Assembly: GCF_900103265.1 (NCBI RefSeq)
Contig: NZ_FMWX01000002.1
Location: 248,001-312,000, forward strand
From: Sphingomonas sp. NFR15
GTDB lineage: Bacteria; Pseudomonadota; Alphaproteobacteria; Sphingomonadales; Sphingomonadaceae
DNA: 64,000 nt
Direction: 5' to 3'
The notes below the pieces were generated by a model that ran no database searches, was not told the origin of the DNA, and saw only the letters and a program-made list of their open reading frames with translations. Both the position numbers and the translations under genes were made by a program. Shown here in pieces: positions 53,010-60,752 of the stretch; position 1 is the first letter of the stretch; each line of letters opens with the position of its first letter.

Positions 53010-54008
53010 TCACCGGTTGAGCCGTTGGAGCAGTTGCGCGCGCAACCGGCGCGCGCCGAGCGCGTCCAGCGGCGCGAGCGGCCCGCGTGCCGCTTCGGGC
53101 AGATGCGCGCCCGCGCGGTCGGCGGGGCCGAACACGTAATAATCGAACAGCGCGCGCCACGCCTGCTTCTCGCTGTCCGGTCGGTCGCGCAGGCTGAGCA
53201 AGCCGTGGAGCAATGTGTTCATCGGGGAGTCGAGGAACGGCGCCGCCGCGTTCCACCAATAGTTGATGAGGATGTTGAAGGCGTCGAGCGCCTCGACATT
53301 GTGCCACCACAGGGCCGGATAGACGAGCACGTCGCCGGGCTCCAGATCGAACACCTGCGCCACGCGCAACGCCTCGGCGAAGCGTGGATAGCGTGCGAGA
53401 TCGGGCGCGCGTAGATCGACCATGCTGACCGCCTGCCCGCCCGGCGTCGGTTCGAGGGGACCGGGATACAGGTTGTCGATCTGTTCGGGCGGGAACAATG
53501 TGAACCGCCGCCGCCCGGCGATGCAGCAGGCGGCGTTGTTGGACATGTCGTAATGCGTCGCGGCGGTGGTGCGATTTCCGATCCAGATGCTCGCGCGCGG
53601 GGTCGCCCCGGCGAACGCGTCCTGGGGAAGATCGTTCTCGTCGCGCAGCCCCGGAAGATAAGTGTCGAGATCGGTCGAGCCGACATAGAGCGCATCGTCG
53701 TCCGCGTCGCTCAGCAGCCGATCGAGCCAGGCGTCGAGCTTCACCCGCGTCGCGGTGAAGTTCATCGCGGTCATGCCGTCATCGTAGAAAAATCGGCCAC
53801 CGATCCGCGCTGGCCCGGCATAGCCGACCACCGGCGCACCCTGGTAGAAACGCTTGAGATAGTCCGCGGCGGCCTGCGCGCCGGTGCGGCCGGCGCGCAC
53901 CAGCGGCCAATCGCAAACGAGGCCGCGCAGCACCACCGGCTGCTGGCGCGCGACCAGCGCCGCGGCGTCGAAATCGCGCACGGCGTCCGAGAGATCGGCG
54001 ACCGTCAC
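53010..54008 (-). CDS. Cupin_8 (JmjC-like) domain protein
   Basis: This 332-residue protein has a cupin-like Fe(II)/2-oxoglutarate oxygenase fold. Likely iron ligands are the HxD in ATHYDMSNN (about residues 157-159) and a distal His in YPALWWHNVEAL (about residue 239). RFTLFPPEQ fits the family core. The reaction may be hydroxylation of a protein or other substrate. The GTG start overlaps the SapC stop (GTGA), and the halogenase follows, so SapC, cupin and halogenase form an operon. Confidence 0.85.
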   Translation of the reverse strand: MTVADLSDAVRDFDAAALVARQQPVVLRGLVCDWPLVRAGRTGAQAAADYLKRFYQGAPVVGYAGPARIGGRFFYDDGMTAMNFTATRVKLDAWLDRLLSDADDDALYVGSTDLDTYLPGLRDENDLPQDAFAGATPRASIWIGNRTTAATHYDMSNNAACCIAGRRRFTLFPPEQIDNLYPGPLEPTPGGQAVSMVDLRAPDLARYPRFAEALRVAQVFDLEPGDVLVYPALWWHNVEALDAFNILINYWWNAAAPFLDSPMNTLLHGLLSLRDRPDSEKQAWRALFDYYVFGPADRAGAHLPEAARGPLAPLDALGARRLRAQLLQRLNR

Positions 54009-54757
54009 GCGGCGACCGGGGTGACGGGCACCGCTTCACCCGCCTCGGCGCGACGACGCCGGTTCTTGAGGTCGATCAGCCGGCCGACGTTCCCGAGCGA
54101 GGATGCGACGAGAAAGGCCTGGCGCAGAAAGCCGCTCCGGTTGAGCGCGGATAGCGCGGCGCCGTCGAGCCGCGCGAGTTGCTCGGTCGCGATCGTGAAA
54201 CAGTCGGGTATCGTGTAGCGCGTCGACTCGTCGAGCGCGATGTCGAGCGCGATCGGCGCGATCAGGCCGGCTTGCGCGAACGCGGCGAACATGGTGCCCC
54301 GCTGGCGCTCGCCATCGTGGATGACCTGCAGCACCCGCACGATATGGTCGAGATACGGCGCCCGCCCGCCATGCGGCAAGAACACCGCCTGCCCGTCCGC
54401 CGCGCCTATGCGCGGGGATTCGAGATCGACATAGATCATCGGTTCCGGCTGCTGGTCGCGCTGTCCCATGCCGATCAGGAACGGCCCGCGCTGGCGCAGC
54501 GCCGGCACATGCCGCGCCTGCCAGCCGGACTCGTCGAGGAACAGATTCTCGTCGCGATCGAACCCGAGCAGTGCCACCGCCTGGAAGGCGCCGTCCGCAT
54601 CCTTGCGGAACAGGATCGGATACTCGCGCTGGAGATCGTCGAATTCGTTCGGAAAGATCGCGCATTCGTTGACCGCGTCGCCGAACCGCGCCGCATACCC
54701 GATCGCGACACGCAGATCGGCATGCGCGATGGTGTCGAGAAGAACCGGTCCCGTCAT
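54005..54757 (-). CDS. SapC family protein
   Basis: SapC-family proteins occur with TonB receptors in many proteobacteria, and the name comes from an S-layer locus. The 250-residue protein has FPNEFDDLQREYPILF, AVALLGFDRDENLFLD, RGPFLIGMGQ and RLDGAALSALNRSGFL, which are typical. No signal peptide is seen, so it is likely cytoplasmic. Function is not established. It begins 84 bases after the TonB receptor gene, and a strong hairpin lies in that gap. Confidence 0.85.
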   Translation of the reverse strand: MTGPVLLDTIAHADLRVAIGYAARFGDAVNECAIFPNEFDDLQREYPILFRKDADGAFQAVALLGFDRDENLFLDESGWQARHVPALRQRGPFLIGMGQRDQQPEPMIYVDLESPRIGAADGQAVFLPHGGRAPYLDHIVRVLQVIHDGERQRGTMFAAFAQAGLIAPIALDIALDESTRYTIPDCFTIATEQLARLDGAALSALNRSGFLRQAFLVASSLGNVGRLIDLKNRRRRAEAGEAVPVTPVAA

Positions 54758-54804
54758 GGAATACTCATATGCCTTTGCCGAGGCACCCGGCAATGCGGCG
54801 CTTC

Positions 54805-54828
54805 GTCCGGGGTGCGGGCACCCCGGAC
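54805..54828 (-). terminator. Strong intercistronic hairpin after the TonB receptor gene
   Basis: A perfect 10-bp stem (GTCCGGGGTG and CACCCCGGAC) with a CGGG loop lies 14 bases after the receptor stop. There is no T tract, so it may act as partial terminator or 3'-end stabiliser that keeps receptor mRNA more abundant than the SapC-cupin-halogenase part. Confidence 0.55.
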
Positions 54829-54841
54829 GTCGCCCCCTTAT

Positions 54842-57800
54842 TCAGAACCGGTAGCGTGCGCCGAACAGGAAGCGCCGCTTGAGTTCCTGCGCGAACCACA
54901 GGTTGGTCTCCGATCGACCGTAGGTGCGCAGGCTCGAATTGGTCAGGTTGATGCCTTCGACCGACAGCGCGATATGCTGGTTGAGATCATAGCTGATGTT
55001 CGCGTCGAGCTGCCCGTACGGCTTGGTGTAGACAGGGTTCTTGTAGCTGTCGCGGTTGAGCGCCGACAGGAAGCTGTCGCGCCAATTGTAGCTCAGCCGT
55101 GCCGAGATGCCGTGCTTGTCGTAGATCAGCGTGGCGTTGGCGGTGTTGCTGAGACCGGTCAGCGCGAACTGGTCGATGCTCGGGTCGCCACCGTTGTTGA
55201 AGCCGACGTCGCCCTTCACATAGGTGAAGCTGCCCGACACGCCGAAGCCGGTCTCGCCAAGGAAATATTGCCCGGCGATTTCGAAGCCGTAGATCTCGGC
55301 ATCCTTGTTGTTGATCGGCTTGGACAGCGTGAAGACGTAATAGGGGTCCGCAGCGTTGCCGTTGAGATCGACCGCCGACAGCACGGTGTTGATGAACGCC
55401 TGGTCGACCGACTTCTTTGTGGGATCGTAATGCGCCCCGAACTCGGTCGCCGCCGCTGCCGCACCGTCGCGCTGGATCAGCGCCGCATAGGTGAACAGGT
55501 TGACGTCGCTGATGTCCGCGCCGAGATTGGTGAGCGCGGTCTTGGCCTGGCCCGAGATCGTGCCCGCCGCGCCCGAACTCGGATCGCGCACGCTGAACAA
55601 TGGCGCCTGCGACTGGCCGGTGCCGATGAAGTTATGCACGCGCTTGTCGAAAAAGCCGACCGAGAAATAGGTGTCGGGCTTGAAGTAATATTCGAACGAC
55701 AGATCGATGTTGTCGGAGATCAGCGGCGCGAGATTGGGGTCGCCGGTCGATGCGGTGGCGACGCCGCCAAGCGCAGTCGGACGGGGTGGCGCGGAGATCG
55801 CATAAGACGTGAACAGATTGTCGTAGTTCGGCCGCGCGATCGTACGGCTCGCCGAGAAGCGACCGATCAGGTTTCGCTTCAACTCTATCTGGAAGTCGAA
55901 TGAGGGCAGGATGTTGTCGTACGATCCGTGACCCGTGAGCGTCGATGGCGAGTTCGAGAGGTTGATCGTGAAGTCGTTATCCGAAACCCAGCTTATCGAG
56001 GTCGGCAGGTACTGGATGCCGACCGCCTCTTCCTTGGTATGTTCGTAGCGCGCGCCGGCGACGAGGCTGGTTTCGTGGCCGGCGAGCTGCCCCTTCCACG
56101 TAACCTGCGCATAGCCGGAGAAGATCGTTTCCTTGACCGTGTTGTTCTGGCGGGCGGTGAAGCCGACTGTATTACCCTGCCCGCCATAATAGCTGGAGAG
56201 CTTGTCATAGAGCGTGATCGGATTGCCGCGGAACGCGATGAGATTAACGCCGGTCGCCTTGGGATCATAGGCGCTGAACTTGCACAGCAGGCAGAACTGC
56301 TGGAGCACGCCGGGCGCGACCTGATCGACGTCGCCAGGGTGATCGACGCTCCAGTTGCCGAGCGTCTGCTGGGTCGAGATGAGCTGCTGGTTGGTCTTGG
56401 TATCGCGGTACAAGCCGCCGAAATCGAACCGGCTGCCTTCACCGAGATCCCAGCCGAAATCGATCCGCCCTTCCTTCACCGTCTGCCGCTGGCTGGTGGT
56501 GTAGGTGCGGCCAATCGATGAGCCGACGTCGCCCGAGTCGAGCACGCCGTTGCCGTTGCCCTTCAGCGCATCGTTGATGACCTCGTCCTGCACCGGGATC
56601 GACCCGCTGTAATCGACCGAATGCGCGGTGATGACGTTGGCGCCGAGACCGACGAGAGTGGAACTGGTGCCATTGGGGGCATCCGGCAGCACCGACGACT
56701 TGCCGTAATGGCCATCGATCGCGACGGTGAAGTTGCTGGCGGCGTCCCATTTCAGGTTGAGGCCGTAATCCTCGAGCGTGTTCTTCTGGGCGCGATATTG
56801 CTGCTCCCAGTCCTCGTCCTTCACGCCGGAAATCGTCTCATGGAGATAGGTGGTCGTGGCGACGGCCGGGTTGTTGTCGAAGGTCACGACGTCGAACGGA
56901 CGGTTGAACCAGTTCGCTTCGTCGGAACGCACCTCCTTCTGCTTGGTGCGCGCGTACAGCGCGTCGGCGGTGACGGTGAGTGCGTCGGTCGGCTTGAACT
57001 GGATGATCGCCTGCCCGTTCAGCCGCTGATATTTGTCATCGGCGAAGTGGTAGCGGCTGTCGTTCGGCACCGAGACGAGATGGTTCGGATCGGTCGGCGC
57101 GTTGTTGATCTTGGTCGCCGCGTTGACGAAGCCGTTGGCGGGATCGAGGAAGTCCTTGAACGTCCGGATGTTCCAGTCGTTCGACGTGGCGGACACGGTC
57201 GAGAAGTGCCGCTCCTGATAGCTGCCGAACAGCGACACGCCGAAGGTCTGATCGGGATTGGACCAGCTTGCGAGGCCGGTGAATTCGGGCGTGACGACCG
57301 AGCCGCAATCGACGCAGTCGCTCGCGCTGGTGTCATAGTTGAGCTTGGCACCCACACTCCCGTTGAAGCCGGCTTCGCGCGAATCGAGCGGGCGGCGGGT
57401 CACGACGTTGATCGTCGCGCCGATGCCGCCTGACGGGACGGCGGCGCGGCCGGTCTTGTAGACTTCGAGCGTCTTGACGCCTTCCGACGCGAGGTTGGAG
57501 AAGTCGAACGACCGCGTCACGCCGACGGTGCCGTCGGCGCTCTCGTCGCCGCCGACGGTTTGCGCATAGGACGAGGCGAGCGTGCGGCCATTGAGGGTGA
57601 CGAGGTTGAAGCTCGGCCCGAAGCCACGCACCGTCACCTGCGCACCCTGCCCGTTGACACGGTCGATCGACACGCCGGTGATGCGCTGGAGCGATTCCGC
57701 GAGGTTGGTGTCGGGGAACTTGCCGATGTCTTCCGCCGAGATCGCATCGACGATGCCGGTGGAGTTGCGCTTGATCGCGATCGAGCGTTCGAGGCTGGCG

Positions 57801-58036
57801 CGCACGCCGGTCACGACGATGTCGTCGGCAGCGGCGGTGTCGGGCACGCCGTTGGTGGCGGCGGCGCCGGTCTCACGCGCCGGTGTGGCGGCGGCGGTAT
57901 CGGCCTGCGGCGTCCCCTGCTGCGCCGAAACGGATGAATCTTGTGCGGCCGCCGCTTGCGGCAGCGCCAGTCCCGTGGCGATCGCGACGACCGAGGCCGA
58001 CCAGGCGAGTGCCGACGCGTGACTCAGGCTTTTCAT
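54842..58036 (-). CDS. TonB-dependent receptor, carbohydrate type
   Basis: This 1064-residue outer-membrane receptor imports a substrate with TonB energy. It has a signal peptide (ALAWSASVVAIATGLALPQ to AAAQ, about 1-32), a TonB box region (DDIVVTGVRASLERSIAIK) and a plug domain with FPDTNLAESLQRITGVSID and VTVRGFGPSFNLVTLNGR. A long barrel follows and ends in RFLFGARYRF with terminal Phe. The style matches the Caulobacter/Xanthomonas carbohydrate receptors. Divergent lacI, transporter and GH3 genes suggest a beta-glucoside ligand. Confidence 0.94.
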   Translation of the reverse strand: MKSLSHASALAWSASVVAIATGLALPQAAAAQDSSVSAQQGTPQADTAAATPARETGAAATNGVPDTAAADDIVVTGVRASLERSIAIKRNSTGIVDAISAEDIGKFPDTNLAESLQRITGVSIDRVNGQGAQVTVRGFGPSFNLVTLNGRTLASSYAQTVGGDESADGTVGVTRSFDFSNLASEGVKTLEVYKTGRAAVPSGGIGATINVVTRRPLDSREAGFNGSVGAKLNYDTSASDCVDCGSVVTPEFTGLASWSNPDQTFGVSLFGSYQERHFSTVSATSNDWNIRTFKDFLDPANGFVNAATKINNAPTDPNHLVSVPNDSRYHFADDKYQRLNGQAIIQFKPTDALTVTADALYARTKQKEVRSDEANWFNRPFDVVTFDNNPAVATTTYLHETISGVKDEDWEQQYRAQKNTLEDYGLNLKWDAASNFTVAIDGHYGKSSVLPDAPNGTSSTLVGLGANVITAHSVDYSGSIPVQDEVINDALKGNGNGVLDSGDVGSSIGRTYTTSQRQTVKEGRIDFGWDLGEGSRFDFGGLYRDTKTNQQLISTQQTLGNWSVDHPGDVDQVAPGVLQQFCLLCKFSAYDPKATGVNLIAFRGNPITLYDKLSSYYGGQGNTVGFTARQNNTVKETIFSGYAQVTWKGQLAGHETSLVAGARYEHTKEEAVGIQYLPTSISWVSDNDFTINLSNSPSTLTGHGSYDNILPSFDFQIELKRNLIGRFSASRTIARPNYDNLFTSYAISAPPRPTALGGVATASTGDPNLAPLISDNIDLSFEYYFKPDTYFSVGFFDKRVHNFIGTGQSQAPLFSVRDPSSGAAGTISGQAKTALTNLGADISDVNLFTYAALIQRDGAAAAATEFGAHYDPTKKSVDQAFINTVLSAVDLNGNAADPYYVFTLSKPINNKDAEIYGFEIAGQYFLGETGFGVSGSFTYVKGDVGFNNGGDPSIDQFALTGLSNTANATLIYDKHGISARLSYNWRDSFLSALNRDSYKNPVYTKPYGQLDANISYDLNQHIALSVEGINLTNSSLRTYGRSETNLWFAQELKRRFLFGARYRF

Positions 58037-58126
58037 AAATCCCCTCTCCCAAGGCGCGGCCCTGCCGGCCGCCTTTCACTTGCGATTCCCCCTGTTCGGG
58101 ATCGACGCCGCCAGAGCTACTCTATT

Positions 58127-58140
58127 GTCCGACGTTGTCA
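58127..58140 (-). promoter_or_regulatory. Candidate LacI-type half operator ahead of the TonB receptor
   Basis: GTCCGACGTTGTCA matches the right half (CGTTGTCA) of the operator ahead of the GH3 gene; the left half is degenerate. It lies 91 bases before the receptor ATG. Confidence 0.4.
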
Positions 58141-58327
58141 ACTGCCGATTGTTGCTCGGCTGTGTCCACCGCGCAGGTACGGGTAGCGTCGAAAAACCGG
58201 CAGGCGACCCGATGGCGGCGCAAATGCGCGCAATACTCGGACTTTTCCCGCGGCGTATGCGGCCCCGCCGCGATAGTGGGCAAACCGGCGCGGGATGCGA
58301 AACGGCGAAGTTGCGCTGCCGCGAAAC

Positions 58328-58341
58328 TGTCAACGTTATCA
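58328..58341 (+). promoter_or_regulatory. Candidate LacI-type operator ahead of lacI (autoregulation)
   Basis: TGTCAACGTTATCA is an imperfect palindrome centred on AACGTT. It differs at one base from the operator ahead of the GH3 gene and lies 64 bases before the regulator start. Confidence 0.6.
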
Positions 58342-58404
58342 GCATATCTGGCGTAAGCGAGACATTACCGCTACGTCACGTCCTCAACCAAACAGGACAG
58401 CAGC

Positions 58405-59421
58405 ATGAAGCGAACGACGATCGTCGATGTTGGGCGCCTCGCCGGGGTTTCCGCAAAGACCGTCTCGCGCGTGCTCAACGGCGAACCGCACGTCAGCCAG
58501 GCCGTCAAGCAGCGCGTTCGCGAGGCGGCCGACGCGCTCGATTATCATCCCAACGTGTTCGCGCAGGCGCTCGTGCGGCGCAAATCGAACATGATCGGGC
58601 TGATCTACGAAAACCCCAGCCCCAGCTATGTCGTCGAGCTGCAGCGCGGCGTGCTCGATCGGTTGACGGGCGAACGCTATCAGCTCGTGGTGATCCCGAT
58701 CCGGTCGGTGCAGGAACACGCCGGCGAGGTCGTCGGGATGCTGCGCTCGGCCGCGCTCGACGGCGTGGTGCTCGCCCCGCCCGCCTCGGATAATCCGATC
58801 ATCCTCAACCAGTTGAAGGACGCGCGCATCCTGTGCGCGCGGATCGCGCCGACCCGGATGATCGACGCGGCGCCGAGCAACCTGATCGACGACGTCGCCG
58901 CCGCGCGCGAGATCGCCGAGCATATCATCGGGCTCGGCCACCGTGAGATCGCCATCATCCGCGGCGATCCCACCCACGCATCGACCGAGGCGCGGATGCT
59001 CGGCTACATGCAAGCCTTCTACAAGGCCGGAATCGAGCTGCGGCTCGAGCGGATCGAACCCGGACTGTTCACCTTCGACAGCGGCCTCTCCGCCGCGCGC
59101 GACATCTTCGGCCGCGGTGACCGGCCGACCGCGATCCTCGCGCAAAACGACGACATGGCGGTCGGCGCGATGATGGCCGCGCGCGAATTCGGCCTGTCGA
59201 TACCCGACGATCTCTCGGTCGTCGGCTTCGACGATTCGGAAGTGTCGCGCATCACCTGGCCGCGCCTGACGACGGTGCGGCAGCCGGTGTTCGAAATGGC
59301 GATCGCGGCGACCGAGATGCTGATCGCCCAGCTCGAGGACCGCGCCGTCACGGCACGGATCACGCATCCGCACGAACTGCTGATCCGCGAATCCGCCGCC
59401 CCGCCCCGATCGCTCGAGTGA
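58405..59421 (+). CDS. LacI-family transcriptional regulator
   Basis: The 338-residue protein has an N-terminal LacI helix-turn-helix (TIVDVGRLAGVSAKTVSRVL, residues about 4-23) with hinge helix, then a periplasmic-binding-type sugar domain (IGLIYENPSPSYVVELQRG, GHREIAIIRGD, AILAQNDDMAVGAMMA). It probably represses the beta-glucoside locus and responds to a sugar or its product. It is divergent from the TonB receptor and overlaps the following transporter start by 4 bases, so both share a transcript. Confidence 0.93.
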   Translation: MKRTTIVDVGRLAGVSAKTVSRVLNGEPHVSQAVKQRVREAADALDYHPNVFAQALVRRKSNMIGLIYENPSPSYVVELQRGVLDRLTGERYQLVVIPIRSVQEHAGEVVGMLRSAALDGVVLAPPASDNPIILNQLKDARILCARIAPTRMIDAAPSNLIDDVAAAREIAEHIIGLGHREIAIIRGDPTHASTEARMLGYMQAFYKAGIELRLERIEPGLFTFDSGLSAARDIFGRGDRPTAILAQNDDMAVGAMMAAREFGLSIPDDLSVVGFDDSEVSRITWPRLTTVRQPVFEMAIAATEMLIAQLEDRAVTARITHPHELLIRESAAPPRSLE

Positions 59422-60668
59422 TGCTTCGCCGGCGCGAAGTCTGGTCCTACGCTGCTGGAGATTTCGGTTTCAACACCGTCTGGCAATCGATCGAACTCTA
59501 CCTGCTGTTCTATTACGTCCGCCAGCTCGGCATCGCGCCCGAGGTCGCGTCGCTGATTTTCCTGGCCGGCGCGGCGGCGGACTGGCTGATGGACGTGTTC
59601 GTCGGCGTCACCGCCGACCGGCTCGCGCCGCGCGTGCGGCTGGGCGCGTGGGTCGCGATCGGAGGCCCGCTATCGGTGCTGATCCTGTGCGCCGCCTTGG
59701 TGCCGCCGCCGGTGAACGGCGGCTATGTGCCCTATTATGCGCTCGCCACCTATCTCGCGCTGCGCTGCGCCTATGGCATCGGCAACATCCCTTATGGGGC
59801 ACTGACGGCGCGGATTTCCGCCGATCCCCAGGATCACCTGCGGCTGACCGGCGCGCGGATGCAGGCTGCCGCGCTCGGCGGTCTCGTCGCGGCGCTGGTC
59901 TATGCCGTGCTGCCCGCGGGCGATGCGGGCGGCGGTTTCTCACTCGGGGCGCCGGTCCTCGCGGGGATCGCGGCACCGACCTTCTTCCTCACCGCGTTCG
60001 GCACGCGCGAACGGATCAAGCCTGCCGCCGCCGCGCTTCGCTCTGATCGGGCACTCCTGGCGATGTTCGGATTGCTGGCACGGTCATCGGCGTTGCGGCG
60101 CCTGATCGCAACGATCCTGGCGGTCGGGCTGGCGGTGTCACTGCTCAACGTTTCGCTGCTGTTCGTGTTCGATCGGCTCGGCGCGCGGCGCTGGGGCTAT
60201 TATGCCGCGCTGCTGCCGGCATTGTCGCTGCTGGTGACCACACCGCTTTGGACCCATCTCGCCACGCGAATCGGCCAGGGCGCGACGTTGCGCTACGCCG
60301 CCATGCTGATGCTGGGCGCGGCGTTGTTTGGATGCTTCGGTGGCGGAGTCGTGATGGCGCTGGTCAGCGTGACCGGTGCGATCGTCGCCGGGCAAGGACT
60401 GTCGGTGATGTTCTGGTCGCTGGTTCCCGCGACCGTCAGCGCGTGCGAACAGGACGCGGCGGTCGTCGGCTATGCGGGGCGGGTCTATGCGGCGGCCACG
60501 ATCGCGCGCAAGCTGGCACAGGCGCTTTCCACCCAAGCGCTTGCACTGGCACTGGTATTTCCGGCCCTACCGAGTCTCGGCGGCATCGCTATCGCGGCGC
60601 TGCTCGCGGTGCTGTGCGCGTTTTTCTACCGCCCGATCGAAGAGATGCGGCGTTCGCTTGCCCCTTGA
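59418..60668 (+). CDS. MFS/GPH-type sugar transporter
   Basis: This 416-residue protein has about twelve membrane helices and the glycoside-pentoside-hexuronide cation symporter style (YAAGDFGFNTVWQSIELYLLFYY, AADWLMDVFVGVTADR). It probably carries a sugar or glycoside across the inner membrane. The GTG start overlaps the lacI stop; an ATG directly follows. The GH3 gene begins 84 bases later with its own operator. Confidence 0.88.
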   Translation: MMLRRREVWSYAAGDFGFNTVWQSIELYLLFYYVRQLGIAPEVASLIFLAGAAADWLMDVFVGVTADRLAPRVRLGAWVAIGGPLSVLILCAALVPPPVNGGYVPYYALATYLALRCAYGIGNIPYGALTARISADPQDHLRLTGARMQAAALGGLVAALVYAVLPAGDAGGGFSLGAPVLAGIAAPTFFLTAFGTRERIKPAAAALRSDRALLAMFGLLARSSALRRLIATILAVGLAVSLLNVSLLFVFDRLGARRWGYYAALLPALSLLVTTPLWTHLATRIGQGATLRYAAMLMLGAALFGCFGGGVVMALVSVTGAIVAGQGLSVMFWSLVPATVSACEQDAAVVGYAGRVYAAATIARKLAQALSTQALALALVFPALPSLGGIAIAALLAVLCAFFYRPIEEMRRSLAP

Positions 60669-60676
60669 CACGGCCA

Positions 60677-60690
60677 TGTCAACGTTGTCA
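60677..60690 (+). promoter_or_regulatory. Candidate LacI-type operator ahead of the GH3 gene
   Basis: TGTCAACGTTGTCA is an almost perfect palindrome centred on AACGTT (left TGTCAA, right TTGTCA). It lies 63 bases before the GH3 start. Confidence 0.65.
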
Positions 60691-60752
60691 GGAACGTGCC
60701 GTCGATAATGGGGATGCCGGTGGCCGCCTGAGCGCCGGCGATGGGAGCGGAC

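Larger units (their letters stand above)
58037..58404. other. Divergent regulatory region between TonB receptor and lacI genes
   Basis: This 368-base region has no gene. It holds the promoters of both divergent genes and two candidate LacI-type operators. I could not assign clear -35/-10 pairs. Confidence 0.6.
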
